A stretch of DNA of 64,000 nt from CAZTHK01 sp964613215 (GCA_964613215.1 CAZTHK010000007.1:86253-150252), one strand, 5' to 3'. Numbered from the stretch's first letter, positions 45,452 through 54,814 are shown. Notes: generated by a model from the sequence alone, not told the origin. Program-made: numbers and translations.

Positions 45452-46768
45452 CTACTCAATCTCCTGGGGAATTTTGCGTTTTTCTTCAGTTGCCAATTTG
45501 CCGCCCCGGGAGAGTATTATGGAGCCCAATCCTGTCAGCAGGGCTATGAACATTAAAAAGCCTCCCAGGATTCCGAAGATGGAACTCAAGGGTCCCATCA
45601 GCGGATAAATACCCAAAAACCTGGATATGAGTCCCAGAAGGGCGAGAATAAACAGTCCTGTAAAGCCCTGAACAAATGCCGAGCTTATCTGGAGGTTCAG
45701 CTTTGCAACCACCGCCTTTCCCACCGCAAAGGCGCTGACAAAATACCCCAGCATGAAAAACACCCCATAGGAGATACCCAGAAGAATTGCTATGGGAATA
45801 CCTATAACGGTGATGGCGAATATGGCGCAAACTATGCCTACCAGGATGGAACCTACGAAAACAATCAGGGCTCCAATCCCGAGCGATTTGAAGAAGGAAC
45901 CAAAAACATAGGTGGACGATTTCTCCATTCGCTCAGGAAGGAAGGCTATCACAATCCCTATCAGCAGGATGCCTACGATCAGCAGGATAATCCCTTTCAG
46001 AACAGAAACAACCCCCCTCCGGGGATGGAAAGAGGGAAACCCCAGACTGATATTTGGGCTGCCTCCCCCCACTATCACAGTTTCGCCCCTTACTTTGGCT
46101 CCCTCCTCCCTCTCCAGGCCTCCCAGTATCGAAACAACCTGCCCATTCACGATTGCGGAAGAACCCAACTCCACATCACCCATAACAGAAACTACGTCAC
46201 CCATGACCTTCCCGTCAACCTCCGCATCCCCGAATATGGTCACCACGTCACCCCTCACCAGCTCATTCCAGCTTACCGACACATCCTCTCCGAACCTTAC
46301 CAGATCGCTTCCCCGGACCTTCCGGAAGCGTTCCTCCCTTAACTTTTCCAGCCTTATCCTGATGGATTCCGGTACACCCCCCAGACCACGCTCCAGCTCC
46401 TTCATTATCTCTTCCTGAGACTTACCCAGTTCCTGAAGCACCTCCCCGGGTATCAGACCGGGATCCAGCTCCAGAACGAACTCCTCGCCCTTTTCCGAGT
46501 TCACCTTGATTCCCTTATCGGAAATGGATATCCGGATCGATTTCTTTTCCTTTTCCTTTTTCTCCTCCTTGCCCTCCGCAGTGGTGGTATCCTTCTTCTG
46601 GGCAGTCTCCTCACTACCGGACAGGGATACGGCAATCCTGGCTGGATACTTAACCACCTGCTTCACCACTCCGGTTCCCGGTGGCGAACCATCCGGAAGT
46701 ATCAGCAAAAGTGCTCCGGCGATAAACATAACCGCCCTGGCAAGAAGCATCTTAAACAGTACTAGCAT
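45452..46768 (-). CDS. membrane protein with polymer-forming (bactofilin-like) domain
   Basis: A 438-residue protein. An N-terminal hydrophobic segment and a charged Lys/Glu-rich linker precede an extracytoplasmic part. Residues about 165-235 are short beta-helix repeats typical of polymer-forming proteins ('GDVVTIFGDAEVDGKVMGDVVSVMGDVELGSSAIV'). About four to five membrane helices follow from residue 255 ('GIILLIVGILLIGIVIAFLP' onward). It starts within the last bases of the anti-sigma gene (17-base overlap) with AGGGAG upstream, so it is translationally coupled. Last gene of the ECF operon, a probable envelope-stress effector. Confidence 0.8.
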   Translation of the reverse strand: MLVLFKMLLARAVMFIAGALLLILPDGSPPGTGVVKQVVKYPARIAVSLSGSEETAQKKDTTTAEGKEEKKEKEKKSIRISISDKGIKVNSEKGEEFVLELDPGLIPGEVLQELGKSQEEIMKELERGLGGVPESIRIRLEKLREERFRKVRGSDLVRFGEDVSVSWNELVRGDVVTIFGDAEVDGKVMGDVVSVMGDVELGSSAIVNGQVVSILGGLEREEGAKVRGETVIVGGGSPNISLGFPSFHPRRGVVSVLKGIILLIVGILLIGIVIAFLPERMEKSSTYVFGSFFKSLGIGALIVFVGSILVGIVCAIFAITVIGIPIAILLGISYGVFFMLGYFVSAFAVGKAVVAKLNLQISSAFVQGFTGLFILALLGLISRFLGIYPLMGPLSSIFGILGGFLMFIALLTGLGSIILSRGGKLATEEKRKIPQEIE

Positions 46769-47399
46769 GATCTTCTCCCTTTTTTCTTATCAAATGTGCT
46801 CTTGCTAACGAAACAAAGACAATCACCAGTATAACCGCCACAGAGAGAGTGGCTATAAATACAGGGGACTCTGTAATTATCTGCCTGGCAGCATCCAGCA
46901 GCGTTCCGCCTGCAGCCTTATAAGACTCTACAGATATCAAATTGGATATTATTATGGGCACCCTCTCAGCCAGCTTATTGACGGCTACCACTGCCGAGCC
47001 TGACACTCCTAATAATACCCTGCTCCAACCGATAATCGCACTCAGAGCCGGCCTGAAAACAGTCAGAAAGATGACAAAGAATAATACCAGCACGCCGGCC
47101 AGTCTTGCCGGAGAGGGAATCTGCTGCCAGATAAATTGAAATCTTCTCGCCATCCTACCCGCCAGACTGACCCGGTATCTGGAGATATCCACCGATGCCA
47201 GCACCCTCCGCTTGAAATCAGGAGAAGGCTGATACACCTCCATATCATTCAGCCCATCAAAAACAAGGGCGTAATCGGCGTCCAGCTTCCGGCATCTTTC
47301 ACACTCCGACCGGTGGCTTTCATATCTGGCTCTCTCTGCCGGATCAAGCTCCCCGTCATAATATTTCTGGATCAGTATTTCGAAGAGCTGGCATTCCAT
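46752..47399 (-). CDS. anti-sigma factor with zinc-finger (ZAS) domain
   Basis: A 215-residue protein. The N-terminal cytoplasmic zinc-binding anti-sigma domain shows H-x3-C-x2-C in HRSECERC at about residues 29-36. Two hydrophobic segments follow (about 92-115 'LAGVLVLFFVIFLTVF' and 178-200 'FIATLSVAVILVIVFVSL'), so the protein has a periplasmic loop. It would hold the ECF sigma factor of the operon at the inner membrane. It starts just after the DUF4097 stop (47402). Confidence 0.85.
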   Translation of the reverse strand: MECQLFEILIQKYYDGELDPAERARYESHRSECERCRKLDADYALVFDGLNDMEVYQPSPDFKRRVLASVDISRYRVSLAGRMARRFQFIWQQIPSPARLAGVLVLFFVIFLTVFRPALSAIIGWSRVLLGVSGSAVVAVNKLAERVPIIISNLISVESYKAAGGTLLDAARQIITESPVFIATLSVAVILVIVFVSLARAHLIRKKGEDHASTV

Positions 47400-47401
47400 A
47401 T

Positions 47402-48511
47402 CTACAGCTCCTCCGGCTCAGATATGTTAACATCCCCGGTAGAGGTTTCTATAGTTATCTCACTCTCACCCTTCCGTACTATTCCTGCCAGGCGATTTCT
47501 GCCGATGTGGGATACATTAATGGGCAGGTTCGCATTTATCTCCCCCGACACAGTCTCGGCCTCCAGAACGAAGCCTCCCTCCAGCGGGGAATCAAACCGA
47601 AGGCCTACATCACCACTGGAGGAATTAATTCCATATTTAACCTTACCCTGAGGAATAAGCCTCATCATTATATCACCGCTGGCCGTACTTGCAGAGATAT
47701 CTCCCCTTATATCCTCTATATCAATGCTTCCCGATATAGATTTAAGAGAAACATTTCCGGCATCAACCACTCTCATATCACCCGAGGCCGAATGCAGGGC
47801 CAAATCCTCCCGTGCCCCCTTTACCGATATATCTCCCGAGGCCACACTGAATACAGCCGCCCCCCTGATATCCCCGGCGGTAATATCTCCACTGGCGCTC
47901 TTTACATTAATTGCGCCCTCGATCCCGGATACCTCCACATCTCCGCTGGCCACACTTATCTCCAGACCACCGCTCAAATCATAAGCTTCCACATTACCAC
48001 TGGCGGCAGTTGCTTCCACCTCTCCCTCCATATCCCAAACCTCTATTTCACCACTGGAGGTACTTATAACCAGCTCGAGATTCGCGGGCACCAGGGCATG
48101 AAGAAGGATCACGTTCTTCCCATTATCACCCAATCCCAGGATATAGGATAAAATACTCTTCTTCTTTTCCCGGTCTTCCGGATACATAGCGGTTATTTTC
48201 ATCTCCCTCCCGCCTCTCTCCACCTCTATGCCCATCTCAACGGTTATCTTTTCCGCCTCATCCTCCCGGTCGGTTTTGACCTTCTTTATGATTTCCAGCT
48301 TTATATTTTCTCTTCCCTCCTCACCTTCAACCGAGATCCTGCCCTTCTTGTTGCTTATTACCAGTCTGGTTTCACCTTCCAGTTTATACTCTTCCACACT
48401 CTTCTTCTGATATTCACCGGCTTCTGCAACAGGGGCCACCAGAATCGCGGCCATAATGGCCATGCCAATTATCCTAACCGCCCTGACCGGAAATTGATTT
48501 CTAACCTTCAT
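47402..48511 (-). CDS. DUF4097 beta-helix repeat protein
   Basis: A 369-residue exported protein (signal peptide 'IIGMAIMAAILVAPVAEAGE'). The body (about 150-330) is a run of short beta-helix units each containing 'ASG' and an alternating Val/Ile pattern: 'EATAASGNVEAYDLSGGLEI', 'NVKSASGDITAGDIRGAAVF', 'LHSASGDMRVVDAGNVSL'. This is the DUF4097 family, often encoded with ECF sigma and anti-sigma genes; function unknown. The ATG at 48511 has AAAGGGAG upstream and overlaps the sigma gene by 11 bases. Confidence 0.88.
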   Translation of the reverse strand: MKVRNQFPVRAVRIIGMAIMAAILVAPVAEAGEYQKKSVEEYKLEGETRLVISNKKGRISVEGEEGRENIKLEIIKKVKTDREDEAEKITVEMGIEVERGGREMKITAMYPEDREKKKSILSYILGLGDNGKNVILLHALVPANLELVISTSSGEIEVWDMEGEVEATAASGNVEAYDLSGGLEISVASGDVEVSGIEGAINVKSASGDITAGDIRGAAVFSVASGDISVKGAREDLALHSASGDMRVVDAGNVSLKSISGSIDIEDIRGDISASTASGDIMMRLIPQGKVKYGINSSSGDVGLRFDSPLEGGFVLEAETVSGEINANLPINVSHIGRNRLAGIVRKGESEITIETSTGDVNISEPEEL

Positions 48512-49115
48512 GATCTTTCTCCCTTTCTTTGTCAATTATTCCTCTATCGCTGAAAAAATCCCTTATCATTCTCCGGGCCCGGTGAATTCTGGCCTTTACC
48601 GTTCCCAGAGGTATTCCCAGACTATCGGATATTTCGTCATATGACAGATGCTCCTGATGCCTCAGTATAACAATTATCCTGTAGTGCTCCGGCAGGGTAC
48701 CAAGCGCTTTTTCAAGTATTCCCATCATTTCGCCACCCTCCATCTCTCTGTCCGGTTGTACTGCATCGGAGGGGAACTGTCTCGATATCTTTCCCTCCCT
48801 GCCGTCCAGAGGTTCGTCGATGGAATAGGTCTTATGCTTCCTCTTACGAAGAAAATCAATGCAAAGATTCGAAGTAATTCTGAACAGCCAGCTTGAAAAT
48901 GGATATGAGGGATCATACCGGTCCAGCACCGAGAAAACCTTGATAAAGGATTCCTGCGCCAGATCTTCCGCATCAGTTCTGTTTTTAACCATCTTGTAGC
49001 ATACACTGAAAACACGTCCTTTGTATCTGTTCAGCAGCACTTCGAAAGCTTTTTGATCTCCCTCCAGGCACTTTGCTATCAGTTCCCTGTCCTTCTTCTC
49101 CGCCTGATTCACCAT
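48501..49115 (-). CDS. ECF-type RNA polymerase sigma factor
   Basis: A 204-residue RpoE-like sigma. Region 2: 'FEVLLNRYKGRVFSVCYKMV', 'DAEDLAQESFIKVFSVLDRY' and 'FSSWLFRITSNLCIDFLRKR'. Region 4: 'LGTLPEHYRIIVILRHQEHLSYDEISDSLGIPLGTVKARIHRARRMI'. First gene of the four-gene operon with DUF4097, anti-sigma and polymer-forming proteins, all overlapping or nearly so. AAGGGG lies upstream of the ATG. An auto-regulated promoter is expected before it, but I could not identify one with confidence. Confidence 0.93.
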   Translation of the reverse strand: MVNQAEKKDRELIAKCLEGDQKAFEVLLNRYKGRVFSVCYKMVKNRTDAEDLAQESFIKVFSVLDRYDPSYPFSSWLFRITSNLCIDFLRKRKHKTYSIDEPLDGREGKISRQFPSDAVQPDREMEGGEMMGILEKALGTLPEHYRIIVILRHQEHLSYDEISDSLGIPLGTVKARIHRARRMIRDFFSDRGIIDKEREKDHEG

Positions 49116-49243
49116 ATAATTACGTTATCCCCTTAAGATATGTTTCACCCGGTACGTCTTTACTATAAACTTAATCATGTCTCCGGGAAAAATAGCAGTT
49201 TTGAATATTGGTGAAAAGTGCAAACTCGGCACTCCGTTTTTTC

Positions 49244-49272
49244 TTGACACCTCTATCCCATAAAATTAGACT
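49244..49272 (+). promoter_or_regulatory. promoter of eno
   Basis: TTGACA (49244-49249), 17-base spacer, TAGACT (49267-49272). Predicted start near 49279, about 58 bases before the eno ATG. It lies inside the upstream extension of the eno frame, which confirms the later start. Confidence 0.6.
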
Positions 49273-49336
49273 GACCCTTGAAAGAATTCAGGTAATCTGC
49301 AGACTCACCTATGTGAGGAAGGGGTCATTCGAAGAT

Positions 49337-50611
49337 ATGACTATAATAACACATATACTGGCAAGGGAGGTACTGGATTCAAGAGGTAACCCCACTGTGG
49401 AGGTAGAAACCTACCTGTCCGGCGGAGCAGCAGGGAGGGCGATAGTACCCTCCGGTGCTTCCACCGGGGAACACGAAGCAGTGGAACTGCGGGATGGAGA
49501 CTCCAACAGGTTCGGAGGGAAGGGTGTACTTACAGCGGTAAAGAACATCAACCGGAAACTAGCTCCGGAGGTCATAGAACTGGATGCCACCGATCAGGTC
49601 TATATTGACCGGTTGCTATGCCAGATCGACGGCACCGATAACAAGGGAAAAATCGGGGCCAACGCCATCCTGGGTGTGTCACTCTCCGTAGCCAAAGCCG
49701 CAGCCAATGCCCTTGGGCTTCCCCTGTATCAGTATATCGGCGGAGTAAACGCCCGTCTGATTCCGGTTCCCATGATGAATGTACTTAACGGGGGAAAACA
49801 TGCCGATAACAACGTAGATATCCAGGAGTTCATGATAGTTCCATCTGGTGCTCCCAACCTGAGAGAGGCGGTTCGCTACGGTGCAGAGGTTTTTCACTCT
49901 CTTAAAAAGATACTGGGGGAAAAAGGTTATGCTACATCAGTGGGAGATGAAGGTGGATTTGCCCCCGACCTGAAATCCAACCGGGAAGCTCTTGAAATAC
50001 TGGTTGAATCCATTCAGGAGGCCGGTTATCAGCCTGGCGAAGATATTAATCTGGCCATAGATGCAGCCGCCAGCGAATTCCTCCAGAATGACGGTTATCA
50101 TCTTGATGCCGAAGGGAGGGTGTTACAGGCTGAGGAAATGGTTGATTACTATGAGACCCTGATCAGGGAATTCCCCATTATCTCCATCGAGGACGGGCTG
50201 GGTGAGAATGACTGGGAGGGTTGGAAGGCAATGAACAGAGGTCTGGGGGATAAAATACAGATAGTTGGCGATGACATTTTTGTTACAAACACCACCAGGC
50301 TGAAACGGGGAATCGATGAAGAGTGTGCTAATTCAATCCTGATCAAGCTCAACCAGATAGGCACTCTTACCGAAACCCTGGAAGCTATTGAAATGGCTCA
50401 TCAGGCCGGATTTACCTCGGTGGTATCACACCGGTCCGGCGAAACCGAGGATGTAACCATAGCACATGTAGCTGTGGCGGCAAACACCGGGCAGATTAAA
50501 ACAGGTTCCCTCTCCCGCACTGACCGGGTTGCCAAGTACAATGAACTCATAAGAATAGAAGAGGAATTCGGGGAATCCTCGATTTATCCGGGCATAAAGG
50601 CCTTCAGATAG
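49337..50611 (+). CDS. eno: enolase
   Basis: A 424-residue enolase, converting 2-phosphoglycerate to phosphoenolpyruvate. 'ILAREVLDSRGNPTVEVE', 'GASTGEHEAVELRDGD', 'NGGKHADNNVDIQEFMIVP', 'SVGDEGGFAPDL', Mg ligands in 'LAIDAAASEF', 'SIEDGLGEND', 'IVGDDIFVTN', and the catalytic Lys/His region 'ILIKLNQIGTLTETLEAI' with 'VVSHRSGETED'. The frame extends 43 codons upstream, but the ATG at 49337 gives the exact family start. The ftsB-like gene follows 11 bases downstream. Confidence 0.98.
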   Translation: MTIITHILAREVLDSRGNPTVEVETYLSGGAAGRAIVPSGASTGEHEAVELRDGDSNRFGGKGVLTAVKNINRKLAPEVIELDATDQVYIDRLLCQIDGTDNKGKIGANAILGVSLSVAKAAANALGLPLYQYIGGVNARLIPVPMMNVLNGGKHADNNVDIQEFMIVPSGAPNLREAVRYGAEVFHSLKKILGEKGYATSVGDEGGFAPDLKSNREALEILVESIQEAGYQPGEDINLAIDAAASEFLQNDGYHLDAEGRVLQAEEMVDYYETLIREFPIISIEDGLGENDWEGWKAMNRGLGDKIQIVGDDIFVTNTTRLKRGIDEECANSILIKLNQIGTLTETLEAIEMAHQAGFTSVVSHRSGETEDVTIAHVAVAANTGQIKTGSLSRTDRVAKYNELIRIEEEFGESSIYPGIKAFR

Positions 50612-50622
50612 AGGAAGATGAT

Positions 50623-51024
50623 ATGAAGAGCCTCTGGGGCCAGAAGAACAGATACCTGCGTATTAAACAGAGAAAGCTGGATATCAGCCCCCGTCTGGCC
50701 AGAGCTCTATTTGCTACTATTCTGGTTATGGTAAGCGTTATTTTTATCGCCGGAGATGTGGGACTCTGGAATCTCTGGAATGCTCAGAAGCGTCTGGAGA
50801 AACTGAACATGGAGATAAAAAGGGTGGAGAGAGAAAACCAGAAATTGAAGAAAGGTATAACTGAACTCACAGAGAATCCCTTCACCATCGAGAAGATAGC
50901 CAGAGAAAGATACGGGTATCTGCGTCCCGGAGACAGGGTATACAGAATTATTACGCTGCCCCTCAATGAAAAATCAACGGAAAAAGATTCATACCCTCTT
51001 GACAGGGGTAAGAAAAAGCTTTAG
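50623..51024 (+). CDS. septum formation initiator (FtsB/DivIC-like)
   Basis: A 133-residue bitopic membrane protein: a basic cytoplasmic N-terminus (about 1-28), a membrane helix (about 29-46, 'LFATILVMVSVIFIAGDVGL'), a coiled coil (53-80, 'KRLEKLNMEIKRVERENQKL') and the conserved tail 'NPFTIEKIARERYGYLRPGD'. It is predicted to join FtsL and FtsQ in the divisome. Its position after eno matches the common eno-ftsB order. The basic C-terminal extension beyond 'ITLP' has no recognised domain. Confidence 0.86.
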   Translation: MKSLWGQKNRYLRIKQRKLDISPRLARALFATILVMVSVIFIAGDVGLWNLWNAQKRLEKLNMEIKRVERENQKLKKGITELTENPFTIEKIARERYGYLRPGDRVYRIITLPLNEKSTEKDSYPLDRGKKKL

Positions 51025-51046
51025 CTTGAGTGTGAAGGGAATTTGA

Positions 51047-51123
51047 CGCGGGGTGGAGCAGTCTGGTAGCTCATTGGGCTCATAACCCAAAGGTCGCTGG
51101 TTCAAATCCAGCCCCCGCCACCA
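51047..51123 (+). tRNA. initiator tRNA-fMet (CAT anticodon)
   Basis: A complete 77-base cloverleaf with encoded CCA. The anticodon loop reads CTCATAA and the anticodon stem carries the three consecutive G:C pairs (GGG/CCC) typical of initiators. Position 1 (C) cannot pair with position 72 (C), as in initiator tRNAs. D-loop (AGTCTGGTAGC) and T-loop (TTCAAAT) are normal. It lies 23 bases after the ftsB-like gene and is followed by a terminator. Confidence 0.96.
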
Positions 51124-51130
51124 TATACAG

Positions 51131-51163
51131 GCCTGCCGGCAGAAGCCGGCGGGTCTTATTTTT
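51131..51163 (+). terminator. intrinsic terminator after tRNA-fMet
   Basis: A 9-bp G+C-rich stem with one G.T pair (51132-51140 with 51145-51153, four-base loop) is followed by TCTTATTTTT on the plus strand. A second hairpin CCCCA/TGGGG at 51196-51209 lies downstream. Confidence 0.85.
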
Positions 51164-51250
51164 ACCCGGAAGGAGACAAATCCCTGAATATGGCTCCCCA
51201 TCCGTGGGGGTTTAAACAGCTCAGAATCGATCACAGTAGCGGCAGGGATG

Positions 51251-53218
51251 TTACTCCAGTTTTATAATCTTTCGTGTTTGTAACTTTTCCCCGCACCGGA
51301 GGGTACAGAAATACACCCCGCTGGAGACCCTCTCTCCACATCTGTTTATTCCATTCCACCGGAAATTCAATACCTTACCATCCGCCTCTCCATGGAACAG
51401 CCTCCTGACCAGCCTGCCTCCCACATCGTATATAGACAACTCCATTTTATTTCCCCCAACTGCAGCGGCACGACCAGCCTCTCTGCTTATTCCCGCCAGA
51501 AGGGGCATACTCAACTCTATATTTACACTGCGGCTGAATGGATTGGGATAACTCTTCTGTATGGCGGGAAGTAATTCGGCCTGATGAGGGGATGCCAGCC
51601 GGGCGTCTACTTCGGTGCAGGCCCGGTAAAGATAAAACCAGCGGGCATTCTCACACAGATCCAGCAACCTTGATTCCTCAGTCTTATCAGGCCAGACTCC
51701 ATCCCCGGCGGCAAGCTGCTCCAGCTCCTCAATCCACTCTATCAGAAATTCGGCATCCTCCCTGCTCCGTCTCCAGGAGTCGCCGAAGTAAACATACACC
51801 GGGTTAGTATGGGCAAACAGGGTATCACTCACATGCAGCCAGCGGTCATTAACCCCGGTAACCCGCGCCGCAACCCAAGAACTTTTCTCCAGCTCCAGGG
51901 AAAATTCCCTGTCCATACTGCCACTGCCCTCAGAGAAAAAGAAGCTGTGTGACACCCTTCCATTCACCACTATCTCGGTTTTAATAAGTTCACCGGGGTA
52001 TCTGACTGAAATTCCGCCGGTCAGAGAACGGTTCTGCATGTTGGTGACAAGGCTGTCTCCCGGCATTGCGTTTTCTAGCCTGAAAAAGCTGATCAGGGGT
52101 CCGTTAGTCATGAATACCCTCCCCCTCTCTATACCCCTGATCCAATTCTTGAATGTGAAATCCTCCTCCCCCAGATAAACGTAGGTCCGAAATCCTCCCG
52201 GCGGCAATGAGTTCAATCTGCTCATGGTAGCATCGGTGGCTCCCACCCCGGTAATATCGATTCCGCAATTCAACAGCCTGTACCATAGAGAAATCTCCCT
52301 CCCCCCCCGGTGAAAATTGCTGTAGCTCATGACTTCCATGGCATCTATACAGCCACTTACACAATCCACCGGCAGCTCCCGGGCAATTCCCACCCCCGGC
52401 CAGCCAGAAACATCATGAAAATCTTCGGAAGTCACCGGATGAGCGGCAATAACGATAGCCCCTTCCTGGCGGTGGGCGAACTCCGCAACATCCATATGCA
52501 GGGGGCTCCATTTTGAGGAGAATGGCGTAAACAGAGAATCGATTCCCAGAAGGGCCAAATCGCCATAGGCGCTGGTCCTTCGCTCCTCCGACATGATCAC
52601 CAGGCACTCATCAGAACTGCAATCATCCACCCCTCCGGTGAAGTAATAGTCGTTGTCCAGGCATGCCACCACATTCAGTCCCATAGCGGCAGCCATCAAC
52701 CGGGCATCTTCGGGCTGTAAATCATAGTATCCCCCGGCATGTCTTATATGGGTGTGAGGATCACCCGAATACCAACCCAGCTCATTCATGTCGAGGAATC
52801 TCACCAAATATGCAGTCAGGGTTACATCACCTTGAACCGGGACGGTAAAAGTTTTCTGAAGATACTCGGGTCCCTTGCTTATTCTGAAGGCAGTTGGTCC
52901 ATGAGGTACCACTACCTGAAAAGAACCATCGAAATAAAAGTATCCGTCATCCACCATCTTGTAAAAACATTCCCCCAATGGGGGATACCGGCTATTCCCA
53001 TTCTTATCCATTACACATGCCACCCCGGGAATGCTATCCAGAGTAGTATGGTCCAATAGCACCAGCTTTACCGTGGCCAGGTCACCACTCCCCCCGACTG
53101 TCTTATGATTACCCGGATCGATCTTCTCTTCACCGGTACCACCCTCCGGATAAACCAGCAGTGCGGATATAAGTATTATATAAAGAGGAATAACCTGCAC
53201 CTGGTGCAGTATCTTCAT
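51251..53218 (-). CDS. secreted CehA/PHP-like metallohydrolase with FlgD-like sorting domain
   Basis: A 655-residue exported protein (signal segment 'IPLYIILISALLVYP'). An N-terminal beta domain (about 45-140) precedes a PHP-type metal domain: 'WYSGDPHTHIRHAGGYYDL' (about 150-168), 'IVIAAHPVTSEDF' and 'DITGVGATDATMSR' (His and Asp ligands). This is the layout of CehA/McbA-family proteins, some of which are esterases; the substrate here is unknown. A beta-sandwich follows. The C-terminal sorting domain reads 'KSYPNPFSRSVNIELSM', 'YDVGGRLVRRLFHGEADGK' and 'GERVSSGVYFCTLRCG'. It lies 221 bases downstream of the C1 peptidase gene. Confidence 0.85.
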   Translation of the reverse strand: MKILHQVQVIPLYIILISALLVYPEGGTGEEKIDPGNHKTVGGSGDLATVKLVLLDHTTLDSIPGVACVMDKNGNSRYPPLGECFYKMVDDGYFYFDGSFQVVVPHGPTAFRISKGPEYLQKTFTVPVQGDVTLTAYLVRFLDMNELGWYSGDPHTHIRHAGGYYDLQPEDARLMAAAMGLNVVACLDNDYYFTGGVDDCSSDECLVIMSEERRTSAYGDLALLGIDSLFTPFSSKWSPLHMDVAEFAHRQEGAIVIAAHPVTSEDFHDVSGWPGVGIARELPVDCVSGCIDAMEVMSYSNFHRGGREISLWYRLLNCGIDITGVGATDATMSRLNSLPPGGFRTYVYLGEEDFTFKNWIRGIERGRVFMTNGPLISFFRLENAMPGDSLVTNMQNRSLTGGISVRYPGELIKTEIVVNGRVSHSFFFSEGSGSMDREFSLELEKSSWVAARVTGVNDRWLHVSDTLFAHTNPVYVYFGDSWRRSREDAEFLIEWIEELEQLAAGDGVWPDKTEESRLLDLCENARWFYLYRACTEVDARLASPHQAELLPAIQKSYPNPFSRSVNIELSMPLLAGISREAGRAAAVGGNKMELSIYDVGGRLVRRLFHGEADGKVLNFRWNGINRCGERVSSGVYFCTLRCGEKLQTRKIIKLE

Positions 53219-53439
53219 CTAAATCCTCCGTTCAGAAGAAGATGCTGAAATCCAACTCATTCATTCCCCCGCCCGTGCAGGTAACAGGAAGCAGGCCAAA
53301 CCTGGTCCGGTTAATTATGCCAGGCAGAGAGGCCGGAAGAAATCCCCGGGCCATATACATATACTCCACTATATATGTAAGTATAATGTATAAAACTGGC
53401 TGCCGCTTATTTTTATTTCATATCCTGAAGTCTATCACC

Positions 53440-54738
53440 CTACTGTTCAAATTTGGGCATCAGCTCCTCTATGATGTCCCTGTGAACAGTGTAAGTCAGC
53501 ATTTTTAATCTGATGTAGTCCCCCCGGTAAAAATAGTAACCCCTGAATTTTCCGTGTCTCGAACTTCTGGCGGAGTCCTTTATCAGAAACCAGTCCCTCT
53601 CCCCCATTCTCTTATGAGCGAGGAGATGGATTCCGTGATCATCGGTGGTGGTGTTATTGTATATCCTCATCTCCCGCGAGTTCTGATCTATGTATTTCTG
53701 AGGAATATCGAAGGTTGGTATAATGGCAGCATCTTCGAAGCCATTGTAACCCGGCTCAGATACATCGCCACCGATACTGACGGTATGTCCCTCTCTGATA
53801 GCCTTCTTGATAATACTGTAGAAATCATCCAGGGGGACATTGTAATAATCTGCGGTGGGCCTCCAGTTGTCCCTGGCGTCAAATTCACCCCTGGTATAGA
53901 AGGGAACTGAAATAGTAGACATCAACTGAACATAATCACCGGTGTTTACTTCCAGCACATCCTTCATGAATTCCAGAGGGGTATAATGGCGGTCCTGGTA
54001 CTTGAACTCCTCCGGCGGGGGACCCATATGGTAATCCAGAATCTCCCTGATATGAGCAATATTGGCCTCTTCATTCCAGTGCCCCTCCCTCTTCACCATT
54101 TCCAGATAATCCTTCATTCTCCTGTACATAATCTTATGGTTATGCTTTTCCCTTCCTTCCACCAGTCCATGGTAGGCGTATTCCGGAACGGCTCCGTATT
54201 TCTTCCATATTATCAGCACTGCATCAGCTTCCGACCCCTGTACGAATGGCTGGTGCCCTCTCTTTTTAATATATCCCCTGGCTTTCTCCACGTACTCCCA
54301 GTAGACTGTATGCATCTCGGATAGTTTGATTTCCTTCCCGGCCAGCCTTTTGATCTCTGACTCCATGAATGAGGTGGTACAGAAACTCCAGCAGGTACCG
54401 GTGTAGTACTGGGGTACCGGAGGAAAGTGAAAGGGAGCATCGAAATCGCCGGGGGATTCCGGTTTTTCCACCCCTACGAAATCGAACCTCAGATCCTTCC
54501 TCTCCTCTCTCTCCTCTTCCTTCTTCTCCTTCCACTTCCTGTTTATCTCCGCGGTAATGCTGTCAGCCACCGCCTGCAGGCTGTCCATCTTCTCCTTCAT
54601 CCTCTTCAACACCGGATCACTGTAATGCTTCACATACTTGGCGGTATCACGCTTCTTCTGAGCAAACAGATCCCCGGTTGACATAAAGCTAAATAAAACC
54701 ATAGAAACGATGAATAAAACAATTATCCTCTTCATCAT
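53440..54738 (-). CDS. exported C1-family (papain-like) cysteine peptidase
   Basis: A 432-residue exported protein (signal peptide near 1-26, 'SFMSTGDLFAQ'). A helical, charged linker (40-85) precedes the peptidase domain. The catalytic Cys is C116 in YTGTCWSF and the catalytic His is H368 in TDDHGIHLL. The usual Asn of the 'KNSWG' motif is replaced by Asp (IKDSAR, D388). The ending 'GYYFYRGDYIRLKMLTYTVHRD' matches a bleomycin-hydrolase/C1B-like subgroup. AGGAGG lies before a double ATG. The Tricorn-like gene ends 76 bases upstream, so they may share a transcript and a role in extracytoplasmic protein turnover. Confidence 0.87.
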   Translation of the reverse strand: MMKRIIVLFIVSMVLFSFMSTGDLFAQKKRDTAKYVKHYSDPVLKRMKEKMDSLQAVADSITAEINRKWKEKKEEEREERKDLRFDFVGVEKPESPGDFDAPFHFPPVPQYYTGTCWSFCTTSFMESEIKRLAGKEIKLSEMHTVYWEYVEKARGYIKKRGHQPFVQGSEADAVLIIWKKYGAVPEYAYHGLVEGREKHNHKIMYRRMKDYLEMVKREGHWNEEANIAHIREILDYHMGPPPEEFKYQDRHYTPLEFMKDVLEVNTGDYVQLMSTISVPFYTRGEFDARDNWRPTADYYNVPLDDFYSIIKKAIREGHTVSIGGDVSEPGYNGFEDAAIIPTFDIPQKYIDQNSREMRIYNNTTTDDHGIHLLAHKRMGERDWFLIKDSARSSRHGKFRGYYFYRGDYIRLKMLTYTVHRDIIEELMPKFEQ

Positions 54739-54814
54739 TAAACCTCCTGCTTTAACTGAATCCGCACAGTCAACCGCAAATTATGCAGCCGGATCTGCAG
54801 CAGAATAAGGCCTG

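Noticed and set aside
49208..49336. 43-codon N-terminal extension of enolase
   Set aside because: The eno promoter lies inside it, and the family start is at 49337.
50989..51234. Minus-strand frame giving 'GLDLNQRPLGYEPNELPDC'
   Set aside because: This is the well-known artefact of translating the reverse strand of a tRNA-Met gene; it spans the tRNA and its terminator.
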